Assembly: GCA_964244655.1 (NCBI GenBank)
Contig: CAXTJU010000010.1
Coordinates: 1-64,000 of the forward strand
Direction of reading: 5' to 3'
DNA length: 64,000 bases
DNA from: LMUY01 sp964244655
GTDB lineage: Bacteria > Pseudomonadota > Alphaproteobacteria > Acetobacterales > Acetobacteraceae
Notes under the pieces: generated by a model
The model's input: the letters and a program-made list of their open reading frames with translations, nothing else
Database searches by the model: none
Told to the model about the DNA's origin: nothing
Shown here: positions 34,037 to 43,350 of the stretch, one piece after another
How the letters are laid out: every line of letters begins with the position of its first letter
Numbering within the stretch: the first letter of the stretch is position 1
Translations under genes and position numbers: made by a program

Positions 34037-34950
34037 GTTGTGCCCAGATTCGACCTGTGCGCCTACTTCAAAGCAATACACGCGTCCGGGAGAACAAAGA
34101 TATCACGTAAGACTTCGTCGCTTCCCTTGGGCCGTAGCAGGGTTTGGCCCAAAGGAACGCGTTCAATGGGCTATCGTGAAGCCAGTAAACGTCTATGACG
34201 CACGACTATGTAGCTTCCAGACTTAGCATGATGTAGTAAGCCTTAAACTTATGAAATTCCTACAAACCTTGCTTCCATGGCAAACCTCCATCGTTGGGAT
34301 CGTGGGTTTTCTCGGCGTTATAATAACATTGGTATTGCAGAACTCCAACGCTGTCCGCCTAGGGGATTACAAGAGAACAGCTGATGCATTGGCAATCATA
34401 ATTACCATCAAATCTGAAGTTTTGTCAGCATCGAAGAACTGTAGCAACATAAATCTGCTGCTTGAAAATTCTAATAAAGTTGACGGAGCCGTAGTCAATT
34501 TACTCTCCAGAAACACCGTATTTCTCAGGCTTGCTGACAAGCTAGGACTTCTCTCTGCAACCGAGGTCCAAGCTATATACGACGCATATATAGAGCAGAC
34601 TAGATGGACGCAAATTATCCAAAGTGTTCTTCAACCCCTACCTAATTCTCCTGGAAGCTACATACTGTCAAATGATCAATACGCTGCCATTATAGATACC
34701 TGTAACGGTATAATTTCCCAAAGTCAGAACGCCGTAAACCAGATAAACGCACATATCCCTAGTAGCTTGCCATCTCTTTCCAGATAGATTGAAAAGCTTT
34801 GCCAAAGGCAAGTTTACGTTCAGATCGACATCAGACGTAGGTGGCTACCCACAAACCGGTCCTGAGCGGGAGGCGTGACGGACTGCTTGAAGCTAAAAGA
34901 CACACTCAGATTGCGACATCAGCATGGTGCTCGCCTGTTTGTCCTTGGTA
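34037..34950. other. AT-rich islet of foreign composition
   Basis: Between the cynS terminator and the AlgD-like gene the sequence becomes visibly AT-rich, with codons such as ATA, TTA, AGA and AAT that are almost absent elsewhere in the window. It contains one credible gene (34251-34787). I saw no terminal repeats, integrase or tRNA at its edges. The flanks at 34037-34250 and 34788-34950 hold nothing I can identify. Confidence 0.75.
34251..34787 (+). CDS. Orphan membrane-anchored protein of unknown function
   Basis: A 178-aa protein I do not recognise. One N-terminal membrane helix at about residues 10-30 (SIVGIVGFLGVIITLVL) is followed by a soluble, probably helical domain rich in Asn, Ser, Ile and Leu, with two cysteines (C43 in SKNCSN, C150 in DTCNG). 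The topology suggests a membrane-anchored domain. Codon use is AT-rich and unlike all neighbours, indicating recent transfer. It stands alone with no partner gene. Such single-helix orphans occur among phage-defence and superinfection genes, but nothing here proves that role. Confidence 0.65.
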   Translation: MKFLQTLLPWQTSIVGIVGFLGVIITLVLQNSNAVRLGDYKRTADALAIIITIKSEVLSASKNCSNINLLLENSNKVDGAVVNLLSRNTVFLRLADKLGLLSATEVQAIYDAYIEQTRWTQIIQSVLQPLPNSPGSYILSNDQYAAIIDTCNGIISQSQNAVNQINAHIPSSLPSLSR

Positions 34951-34974
34951 AGTGATCCTTAGACCATTTGCCCC

Positions 34975-34980
34975 TATCAT
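34975..34980 (+). promoter_or_regulatory. Possible -10 element of a leaderless transcript
   Basis: TATCAT ends 7 nt before the ATG at 34988, and no Shine-Dalgarno sequence is present in the 7-nt gap. It is the same arrangement seen before the phosphatase and kdpD genes. Confidence 0.35.
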
Positions 34981-34987
34981 GCCCCGC

Positions 34988-36300
<1,313 letters not shown>

Positions 36301-36304
<4 letters not shown>

Positions 36305-37527
36305 CCCGGCCGCGCCTGCTCTTCATCAGCCCGCGCTTCCTGTTCCCGATGGACGAGGGCGGCAAGATCAGGACGGCCAACATCCTGCGCGGCCTCAAGG
36401 GCGGCGCGTTCGAGGTGGCGCTCGCCGCCCCCGCCCCCCCGGATGCGGACTGCTTCCGCGACGACATCGACGCCGCCTGCGACTCGTTCGTCTCCTGGCC
36501 GGCGCAGCCCGTCCCGCCCTGGCGGCGCGCGGCGGCCCTGGCCTCCGCTTTGCCCGTGGGCGTCGCCGTGGACCGCTCGGCGGCGGGACGGGCGACCCTC
36601 GCGGACACGATCAGGACGTGGCGGCCTGACCTGGTGGTGGCCGACTTCCCGCACGCCGCCGTGCTCGATCCCGGCACAGGCGCCGCCTCCGTCATGTTCA
36701 CCCACAACGTCGAGGCGGAGATCTTCGAGCGCCACGCCGCCCGCGCCCGCGGCGTGTGGCAGCTCGTCTGGCGCGGCCAGGCCGGCAAGATGCGCCGCTT
36801 CGAGGCGGAGGCGCTGCGCCGCTACCCCACCGTCATCGCCGTTTCGGCGCGCGATGCGGACGCGCTGCGGCGGCGCTACGGCTTGGCGTCGGTCGCCACC
36901 ATCGATACCGGCGTCGATCTCGACTACTTCGCCGCCCTACCACCCGCCCGCGCCCGGGCGGACACCATCGTCTTCACCGGCGTTATGGACTCGCCCGCCA
37001 ACATGGACGCCATCGCGTTCCTGATGGACGCCGTGTGGCCGCTCGTGGCCGCCGCCCGTCCGGACGCCCGCGCCCTGATCGTCGGCCGCAACCCGCCCGC
37101 TTCCCTGCAAGCCGCCGCCAAGGCCAAAAACCTGCCCTGGCGCTTCACCGGCGCCGTGCCCGACATCCGTCCCCACGTGGCGCAGGCGGACGTGGCGGTC
37201 ATCCCGCTGCGGGTCGGCAGCGGCACCCGCATCAAGGCGTTCGAGGCCATGGCAATGGGCCGCCCCGTCGTCGCCACCGGCGTCGGCATCGAGGGGCTCG
37301 ACATCGAGCCCGGCCGGCACTTCCTCCAGGCCGACGACCCGGCGACGTTCGCCGGCGCGATCCTGCAGCTGCTGGACGACCCGGCGTTGCGCGCCAGCTT
37401 GGTCGCCGCCGCCAGGGCGCGGCTGGAGCAGCGCTTCTCCTGGGGCGTCGTCGCCCGCCAGTTCGAGGCGATCTGCCTCGACACCCTGGCCCGCAGCCCG
37501 GCGGCGAACCAGCGCGTCCATGCGTGA
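36301..37527 (+). CDS. Family 4 glycosyltransferase
   Basis: Retaining GT-B glycosyltransferase, 408 aa, likely adding a sugar to a lipid-linked oligosaccharide. The N-terminal domain opens LLFISPRFLFPMDEGGKIRT, and the linker contains FTHNVEAEIFERHAAR. The C-terminal nucleotide-binding domain has IVFTGVMDSPANMDAI and the EX7E-like block KAFEAMAMGRPVVATGVG. The GTG at 36301 overlaps the AlgD-like stop (GTGA), supporting coupling; a TTG one codon earlier is possible. The following acyltransferase gene overlaps by 8 bp. Sugar specificity is unknown. Confidence 0.88.
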
Positions 37528-38599
37528 GATCAAGGCGCTGACCTCGCTGCGCGGCGTCGCCGCCCTGGCCGTGGTGATGCAGCATTTCTCCGCCACGGCG
37601 CAGGAGCACTGCCGGGTCACCATCCCGTCGCTGGTGCCGCACGGCTACATCGCGGTGGACCTGTTCTTCGCCCTCAGCGGCTTCATCATGGCCTACACCT
37701 ACGCCGCCGCGTTCGAGGCGGACGGCTTGCGGCCGTTCCCGGGATTCCTGGCCCGCCGGGTCGCCCGGGTCGCACCGCTCAACCTGGCCGTGCTCGGGGG
37801 GCTGGCCGTGGCCGCCGGCGTCAGCGCCCTGCTGCTCGGGCGCAACATCTTCTTCGACAGCCCCGACCCGGCCTACGACTTCGCAGCCAACGCGCTCATG
37901 CTGCAAGGCCTCGGCATCGGGACCAACCTCAACGGCCCCTCCTGGTCGATCAGCACCGAGTTCATGGCCTACCTCGCCTTTCCGTTGTTCGTCGCAGCCG
38001 CCTTCCGCAGCCGCGGGAGCGCTGGCCTGATGCTGGCCGCCTCAGTCGCCGCGGTGGGCCTGCTCGCCTCACAGCATCCCCGGCTGGCGATGGACACCGG
38101 CACGCCGGCCGCGGCCCTGCTGCGCTGCTTTGCCGAGTTCGCCATGGGCATGGCCGCCTGCCGCGCCACCCGGAGCCGCCGGGCCGCCACCTGGCTCGGG
38201 CGGGACGGCGTGGCCTTCGGGCTGGCCGCCGCCTGCTTGGCCGCCATGGCGCTGCGGGTGGACCTGCCGGCCGTGCTGCTGTTCCCGGCCCTCATCGCCG
38301 CCCTCGCCTGCAACCGGCGGCGCATGGCGTCCGCCCTGTCCGCGCGGCCGCTGCATGGGCTCGGCCTGGCGTCGTACTCGCTCTACCTTATCCACGGCCC
38401 GTTCCGCCCGGTGGAGCTGATGGCCCTGCGCGCGCTGCACCCCGCCCCGCTGGGCGCCGCAGGGGCGCTGGCCTTCGCGCTGGCGGGGTCGCTGTCCGTC
38501 GTGCCGTTCGCCTGGGCCACCCACCGCCTCGTCGAGCAGCCGGGCCGCCGCTTCGCGCAGAGGATGCTCCTGGGCCGCCTCATGGCGTCGGCCCCGTGA
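37520..38599 (+). CDS. Acyltransferase 3 family membrane protein
   Basis: Integral membrane O-acyltransferase of the OafA/NodX type, 359 aa with about ten hydrophobic helices. The family opening is clear (IKALTSLRGVAALAVVMQHF), followed by GYIAVDLFFALSGFIMAY and FLARRVARVAPL. It probably acetylates or succinylates sugars of the polysaccharide built by the neighbouring enzymes. The ATG at 37520 lies inside the end of the glycosyltransferase gene, so translation is coupled. The acyl group and target are unknown. Confidence 0.9.
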   Translation: MREIKALTSLRGVAALAVVMQHFSATAQEHCRVTIPSLVPHGYIAVDLFFALSGFIMAYTYAAAFEADGLRPFPGFLARRVARVAPLNLAVLGGLAVAAGVSALLLGRNIFFDSPDPAYDFAANALMLQGLGIGTNLNGPSWSISTEFMAYLAFPLFVAAAFRSRGSAGLMLAASVAAVGLLASQHPRLAMDTGTPAAALLRCFAEFAMGMAACRATRSRRAATWLGRDGVAFGLAAACLAAMALRVDLPAVLLFPALIAALACNRRRMASALSARPLHGLGLASYSLYLIHGPFRPVELMALRALHPAPLGAAGALAFALAGSLSVVPFAWATHRLVEQPGRRFAQRMLLGRLMASAP

Positions 38600-38672
38600 G
38601 GCCACCGACCCGCCGCATTGATGCCGTGATCATGCATATGATGCCCGTCATACGATGAGGAGTTGCCCCACC

Positions 38673-39725
38673 ATGCGGATCGCCCAGATCGCCCCGCTTC
38701 ACGAAGCGGTTCCCCCCAAGCTGTACGGCGGCACGGAGCGGGTCGTCAGCTTCCTCACCGAGGAGCTGGTCGCCATGGGCCACGACGTCACCCTGTTTGC
38801 CAGCGGCGACAGCGTGACCTCCGCCAAGCTCGAACCCATCTGGCCCCGCGCCCTGCGGCTCGACCCGGCGATCCGCGACCCGATCGCGCCGCACATGCTG
38901 CTGATGGAGGCGGTGCGCCGGCAGGCGGAAGAGTTCGACGTGCTGCACTTCCACATGGACTACTGGTCGTTCAGCCTGTTCGGCCGCCAGCGCACCCCGT
39001 TCGTCACCACCCTGCACGGCCGGCTGGACCTGCCGGAGCTGCAGCCGGTGTTCGACATGTTCCCGAACGCCCCCGTGGTGTCCATCTCGGACAGCCAGCG
39101 CCGTCCGCTGCCGCAGGCCAACTATGCCGGCACCGTGCTGCACGGCCTGCCCGAGAAGCTGCTGACCCCGCAAGGCGAGCCGCAGGGATACCTCGCCTTC
39201 CTCGGCCGCATCGCCCCGGAGAAATGCCCGGACCGCGCCATCCGCATCGCCCAGGCTGCCGGCCTGCCGATCAAGCTGGCGGCCAAGGTCGATGTCGCGG
39301 ACAAGGTGTATTTCGAGCAGAACATCCGTCCCCTGCTCGACGGACCCGGCGTCGAGATGATCGGCGAGATCAACGACCAGCAGAAGCCCGGCTTCCTGTC
39401 CGGCGCCACCGCCCTGCTGATGCCGATCGACTGGCCGGAGCCGTTCGGCCTGGTGATGATCGAGGCGATGGCCTGCGGCACCCCGGTGATCGCGTTCAAC
39501 CGCGGCTCCGTGCCGGAGATCGTGGAGGACGGCGTGACCGGCTTCATCGTGGAGGACATCCAGAGCGCCGTCGCCGCCGTGGGCCGCCTGCACACGCTCG
39601 ACCGCGCCCGCGTCCGCCGCCGCTTCGAGGAGCGGTTCACCGCCCGGCGCATGGCGAAGGACTACCTGGCCGTGTACCGCTCGCTGGCCGGCGAGGACCG
39701 CTCGGTGCTGCGCGCAATCCGGTAG
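38673..39725 (+). CDS. Family 4 glycosyltransferase (second)
   Basis: GT-B enzyme of 350 aa with the opening IAPLHEAVPPKLYGGTERVV, where the glycine loop contacts the donor. YLAFLGRIAPEKCPDRAI begins the second domain, and the donor-site block is PEPFGLVMIEAMACGTPVIA. GAGGAG lies about 12 bases before the ATG at 38673, and it starts 73 bp after the acyltransferase, so it may be a separate unit of the same cluster. It resembles glycosyltransferases found in stand-alone positions in Alphaproteobacteria. The sugar is unknown. Confidence 0.88.
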   Translation: MRIAQIAPLHEAVPPKLYGGTERVVSFLTEELVAMGHDVTLFASGDSVTSAKLEPIWPRALRLDPAIRDPIAPHMLLMEAVRRQAEEFDVLHFHMDYWSFSLFGRQRTPFVTTLHGRLDLPELQPVFDMFPNAPVVSISDSQRRPLPQANYAGTVLHGLPEKLLTPQGEPQGYLAFLGRIAPEKCPDRAIRIAQAAGLPIKLAAKVDVADKVYFEQNIRPLLDGPGVEMIGEINDQQKPGFLSGATALLMPIDWPEPFGLVMIEAMACGTPVIAFNRGSVPEIVEDGVTGFIVEDIQSAVAAVGRLHTLDRARVRRRFEERFTARRMAKDYLAVYRSLAGEDRSVLRAIR

Positions 39726-39743
39726 GCCTACCTGCTTCCTTCC

Positions 39744-39767
39744 CCCTCTCCCGCTTGCGGGAGAGGG
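39744..39767. repeat. GC-rich inverted repeat of the CCCTCTCCC family, copy 4
   Basis: A perfect 11-bp stem, CCCTCTCCCGC (39744-39754) with GCGGGAGAGGG (39757-39767), followed by CTGGGGTGAGG as in the copy at 24.4 kb. It lies between two convergent genes. Confidence 0.75.
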
Positions 39768-39810
39768 CTGGGGTGAGGGCAGCAACTGCAACGCAGGTCG
39801 CCGGCCATTC

Positions 39811-40668
39811 TCATGCCCGCTTCTGGCTCAGTCCGAGCTGAGCCCCGATCAGGCGGTCCACGAGCCGGCTCGGCAGGGTCATTGGCACGGTGAAGTTCAG
39901 CAGCTTGCCCTGCATCGACGTGTAGCGTGTCCGGGGCTTGGCCACCGTCAGCGCTGTTCTGACAACCTCGCCGATGCGCTCAGGCGCCAGTCCTTTGCGT
40001 CCGTTCTTGATCATGGTGTCCCGAAACGTCCGGAACGGCCGTTCCCAGATCGTGCCCGCAAGGTCATCGGAGGGAGCCGCTTCCGCCTTGTCCCAGGTCG
40101 GCGTCGCGACGGAGCCGGGTCCGATGATGATCACGTTGATGCCGACCAACTGCAGTTCCCGGCGCAGGCTTTCGGAGAAGCCTTCCACGCCGTGCTTGGC
40201 GGCGGCATAGGCGCCAAGGAATGGCGGCCCTATCTTGCCGCCGACCGAGCTTATGTTGACGATCCGCCCCTTCGGTCCCGCAAGCGCCGGCTCCGCGCCA
40301 AGCAGCGGCGCAAAAGCCCGCGTGACGGCGAACATGCCCACCAAGTTGACCTCGATCTGCTTGCGGAAATCGGCGACGCTCTGGACGAGCAACGGACCGG
40401 CCAAAGCCATGCCGGCGTTGTTCACCAACCCGTCTAAGGTGTGGCCGCCCAGGCGCGCCCGGACTTGGGCAGAAGCCGCGATGATGGCGTCGTTGTCCTC
40501 GACGTCGAAGACGAGCGGGACGAAGTCCTCGCCAAACTCGGCTTGGAGCGCCTGGGCGTCCGCTTGCCTCCGCACGCTGCCGAACACGCGCCAGCCAGCC
40601 CTCATCATCACGGCGGCGGTGGCTTTGCCGATGCCGGTCGAAGCGCCAGTCACAACCACGCTTTTCAT
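39811..40668 (-). CDS. Short-chain dehydrogenase/reductase
   Basis: Classical SDR of 285 aa: the NAD(P) motif TGASTGIG is at residues 7-14, NNAG near 87-90, the catalytic Ser in NISSVGG and the pair YAAAK near 153-157. The arginine-rich stretch after the first strand (SVRRQ) favours NADP(H). It is transcribed divergently from a TetR-type gene with two identical palindromic operators in the 79-bp gap, so it is probably the regulator's target. The substrate is unknown; similar pairs often handle quinones, aldehydes or lipophilic ketones. Confidence 0.9.
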   Translation of the reverse strand: MKSVVVTGASTGIGKATAAVMMRAGWRVFGSVRRQADAQALQAEFGEDFVPLVFDVEDNDAIIAASAQVRARLGGHTLDGLVNNAGMALAGPLLVQSVADFRKQIEVNLVGMFAVTRAFAPLLGAEPALAGPKGRIVNISSVGGKIGPPFLGAYAAAKHGVEGFSESLRRELQLVGINVIIIGPGSVATPTWDKAEAAPSDDLAGTIWERPFRTFRDTMIKNGRKGLAPERIGEVVRTALTVAKPRTRYTSMQGKLLNFTVPMTLPSRLVDRLIGAQLGLSQKRA

Positions 40669-40683
40669 CTCGGAAACCCTCTT

Positions 40684-40698
40684 GTTGACAACGTCAAC
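40684..40698. promoter_or_regulatory. TetR operator, copy 1
   Basis: GTTGAC-AAC-GTCAAC, a perfect 6-bp inverted repeat around 3 bases. It lies 15 bp upstream of the SDR start. An identical arm pair with a different spacer occurs 27 bp away. Confidence 0.8.
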
Positions 40699-40710
40699 GT
40701 GGGCGGGGCA

Positions 40711-40725
40711 GTTGACGCTGTCAAC
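40711..40725. promoter_or_regulatory. TetR operator, copy 2
   Basis: GTTGAC-GCT-GTCAAC, with both arms identical to copy 1. Its centre is 27 bp from that of copy 1, and it lies 22 bp upstream of the TetR start. It probably mediates autoregulation. Confidence 0.8.
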
Positions 40726-40747
40726 CTAGAAAGCCAAGCTGCTCCGC

Positions 40748-41317
40748 ATGGTCGAGAGCACCAAGGCACGCCTTGTCGCGGCGGCGTCCGACCTTCTGGA
40801 CGCTGGCGGGCAAGCAGCGGTCACGTTGCGGGCCGTCGCCGAGATGGTCGGCGTGTCGCACAACGCGCCCTATCGGCATTTCCGCGACCGCAACGCCCTG
40901 CTGGCCGGGGTGGCAGAGCGGGACTTCGACGGGCTGCGGCAGGCTTTTCATGCCCAGGGCGGGGAGCAGCAGGACGCCCGCTCGACGCTCAAGGCGGCGG
41001 TGATGGCGGTGGCGACCTACGCGCGGGAGCACCCGGCCCGCTACCGGTTGCTGTTCAGCGACCCTGGCCTGGCATCCGTGGACGACGCCCTGCAAGTCGC
41101 TGCGTTCGGTTCGTTCCAGGCTTTTGCAGCGATCATCCAGCGATGCCAGTCTGACGGCAGTCTCCGGACGATCGAGACGGCAAGGGTTGCCGGGCTGATC
41201 TACGCCACGCTGCACGGCGCGATCGACCTCCAGCTCAGCGGCCGCGCCAGGGAAGCGAAGGGCCTGGGCAGCATCAGCGCCACCATGGATTTGCTGCTGG
41301 ATCTGCTCGCCCAGTAG
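40748..41317 (+). CDS. TetR/AcrR family transcriptional regulator
   Basis: A 189-aa dimeric repressor. The N-terminal helix-turn-helix at about residues 22-45 reads VTLRAVAEMVGVSHNAPYRHF, the canonical TetR pattern. The C-terminal part has the TetR_C-like helices with ALQVAAFGSFQAFAAIIQRC and ARVAGLIYATLHGAIDLQ. It is divergent from the SDR gene, with two operator-like palindromes between them. It likely represses both genes and releases DNA on binding a small lipophilic ligand related to the SDR substrate. Confidence 0.92.
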   Translation: MVESTKARLVAAASDLLDAGGQAAVTLRAVAEMVGVSHNAPYRHFRDRNALLAGVAERDFDGLRQAFHAQGGEQQDARSTLKAAVMAVATYAREHPARYRLLFSDPGLASVDDALQVAAFGSFQAFAAIIQRCQSDGSLRTIETARVAGLIYATLHGAIDLQLSGRAREAKGLGSISATMDLLLDLLAQ

Positions 41318-41342
41318 CAGCCGGGCGGCCAGGGCGGCGGTC

Positions 41343-41390
41343 TTTATGCCGGCTTTATCCCGTGCGGCGGAATTCAAACGATGGCTTTAT
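41343..41390 (+). promoter_or_regulatory. Candidate KdpE-binding direct repeats
   Basis: TTTAT occurs at 41343-41347 and 41354-41358, exactly 11 bp apart, inside the near-repeat CTTTATGCCGG/CTTTATCCCGT. A third copy is at 41386-41390. Response regulators of the OmpR family bind direct repeats of about 11 bp, and the E. coli KdpE site is similarly T-rich. Confidence 0.55.
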
Positions 41391-41446
41391 GCTCTGCCGG
41401 GGTAAGGATGTCCGCCGGGCAACCCCCGAATGCACTAAGGTGACTC

Positions 41447-41530
41447 ATGTCCGACATCCTCATCATCGTCCTCGGCACTGGGGGCATCCTGCTCATGGCG
41501 GCCTACGCCGCCCTGTGCGAGCGGATTTAG
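41447..41530 (+). CDS. Small membrane peptide preceding kdpF
   Basis: A 27-codon reading frame encoding one hydrophobic helix that ends YAALCERI. The ATG at 41447 follows AAGGTGA at a usable distance, and kdpF starts 4 bp after its stop. I recall short hydrophobic peptides ending in Y-x-C-(D/E)-R-(I/L) before kdpF in other bacteria, usually unannotated; I cannot verify this here. It may be a second Kdp accessory subunit. Confidence 0.6.
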   Translation: MSDILIIVLGTGGILLMAAYAALCERI

Positions 41531-41534
41531 CGCC

Positions 41535-41621
41535 ATGCTGGACCTCTATCTCGGCGGCGTGGTCGCGGCCGGGCTGCTGGTCTACCTGGTCTGGGCGCTG
41601 GTCCGGCCGGAGGACTTTTAG
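41535..41621 (+). CDS. kdpF: K+-transporting ATPase subunit KdpF
   Basis: A 28-aa single-helix peptide that stabilises the Kdp complex. It shows the family pattern: an early MLDLYLGG, a hydrophobic core, and the ending VYLVWALVRPEDF. The kdpA GTG starts on the very next base after its stop, so the two are tightly coupled. Confidence 0.9.
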   Translation: MLDLYLGGVVAAGLLVYLVWALVRPEDF

Positions 41622-43331
41622 GTGACGCTCATCGGCTGGCTGCAAATCTCCCTGGTGCTGGCGCTCGTCTTTCTCTGCGCCGTGCCGCTGGGCCGCTACA
41701 TCGCCGCCGTCGTGGGCGGCGGGCGCACGGTCCTCTCTCCCGTGCTCGGCCCGGTCGAGCGCGGCTTCTACGCGCTGGCCGGGGTGGACCCGGCGCGCGG
41801 CATGACGTGGCGCACCTACGCCACGGCGCTGATCGTGTTGCAGGCGGTGCACTTCCTGGTGCTCTACCTCATGCTGCGCTTCCAGGACGTGCTGCCGCTC
41901 AACCCGCAGCACTTCGATGGCATGGTGCCGCGGCTGGCGTTCAACACCGCCATCTCCTTCGTCACCAACACCAACTGGCAAGCCTACAGCGGTGAGTCCG
42001 CGCTGTCGTACGGCAGCCAGATGTGGGGGCTGACCGTCCACAACTTCCTGTCCGCCGCCACCGGCATCGCCGCCGCGGTTGCCGTGGCCCGCGCCTTCGC
42101 GGCCGGCGAGGTCAAGCTGCTCGGCAACTTCTGGGCCGACCTCACCCGCATCACGCTCTACGTGCTGCTGCCGCTGGTCATCCTCTACACCCTGTTCCTG
42201 ATCCTCAGCGGCGTGCCGCAGACGCTGGCCGCCTACGTGGACGCCACCACGCTGGAGGGCGCCAAGCAGACCATCGCCCGCGGCCCGGTGGCGTTCCAGG
42301 AGGCCATCAAGCTGATCGGCACCAACGGTGGCGGCTTCTTCAACGCCAACTCCGCCCACCCATTCGAGAACCCGACCGCGCTGACCAACATCGTCGAGAC
42401 CTGGTCCGAGATCGTCATCCCGTTCTCGCTCGCCGTCATGTTCGGCGAGATTGTGGGCGACCGGAAGCAGGGCTTCGCGCTGTTCTGGGTCATGGCCATC
42501 CTGATGGTCGCCTTCGTGGTGTGCTGCTACGCCGCCGAGGCGCCCGGCAACCCGCTGCTCACCGCCCTCGGCATCGACCCCTCCATGGGCAACATGGAAG
42601 GCAAGGAGGTGCGCTTCGGCACCGCCATGTCCTCGCTGTTCGCCGTCACCACCTCGGCCACGTCGGACGGCGCGGTGATCGCCATGCATGACAGCTTCAC
42701 CCCGCTCGGCGGCATGGTGCCGATGTTCCTGATCCAGCTGGGCGAGATCGTGCCCGGCGGCGTCGGCTCGGGGCTGTACGGCATCATCGTGTTCGCCCTG
42801 CTGGCGGTGTTCGTGGCCGGGCTGATGGTGGGGCGCACCCCGGAATACCTCGGCAAGAAGGTGCAGGCGCGCGAGATCAAGCTGGCCATGCTGGCGGTGC
42901 TGATCCTGCCGCTGTGCATCCTGAGCGGCACCGCGCTCGCGTTGACCAGCGAGTCCGGCCTGGGCTCGCTGGCCAACACCGGGCCGCACGGGCTGAGCGA
43001 GATGCTGTATGCCTGGACGTCAGCCACCGGCAACAACGGCAGCGCCTTCGCTGGCCTCAGCGCGGACACGCCGCTGCTGGACTATGGCCTCGGCATCGCC
43101 ATGCTGCTGGGCCGCTTCGCGTTCCTGATCCCGGTGCTGGCGATCGCCGGGTCGGTGGCGGGCAAGCCGAAGCTGGCGCCCAGCGCGGGCACCTTCCCGA
43201 CCGACGGGCCGCTGTTCATCGGCCTGCTGATCGGCGTGATCCTCATCCTGGGCGGCCTGCAATTCCTGCCGGCCCTCTCGCTCGGGCCGTTGGCGGAGCA
43301 CTTCTCGCTGCTCGCCGGCACGACCTACTGA
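41622..43331 (+). CDS. kdpA: K+-transporting ATPase subunit A
   Basis: Potassium-selective pore of the high-affinity Kdp pump, 569 aa with about ten helices. The four pore-loop motifs are visible: FVTNTNWQAYSGES, GTNGGGFFNANSAHPFENPT, TTSATSDGAVIAMHD and SATGNNGSAFAGL. A GTG start at 41622 directly abuts the kdpF stop. Kdp imports K+ at micromolar levels under limitation. kdpB follows after 19 bp. Confidence 0.97.
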   Translation: MTLIGWLQISLVLALVFLCAVPLGRYIAAVVGGGRTVLSPVLGPVERGFYALAGVDPARGMTWRTYATALIVLQAVHFLVLYLMLRFQDVLPLNPQHFDGMVPRLAFNTAISFVTNTNWQAYSGESALSYGSQMWGLTVHNFLSAATGIAAAVAVARAFAAGEVKLLGNFWADLTRITLYVLLPLVILYTLFLILSGVPQTLAAYVDATTLEGAKQTIARGPVAFQEAIKLIGTNGGGFFNANSAHPFENPTALTNIVETWSEIVIPFSLAVMFGEIVGDRKQGFALFWVMAILMVAFVVCCYAAEAPGNPLLTALGIDPSMGNMEGKEVRFGTAMSSLFAVTTSATSDGAVIAMHDSFTPLGGMVPMFLIQLGEIVPGGVGSGLYGIIVFALLAVFVAGLMVGRTPEYLGKKVQAREIKLAMLAVLILPLCILSGTALALTSESGLGSLANTGPHGLSEMLYAWTSATGNNGSAFAGLSADTPLLDYGLGIAMLLGRFAFLIPVLAIAGSVAGKPKLAPSAGTFPTDGPLFIGLLIGVILILGGLQFLPALSLGPLAEHFSLLAGTTY

Positions 43332-43350
43332 CCTTAGGACAATCCTGACC

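Noticed and set aside
34035..34226. 63-codon frame in the AT-rich islet
   Set aside because: TTG start inside a terminator T-run, no ribosome site, and no recognisable product.
34788..34950. tRNA or attachment site at the edge of the AT-rich islet
   Set aside because: No cloverleaf or flanking direct repeat could be recognised.
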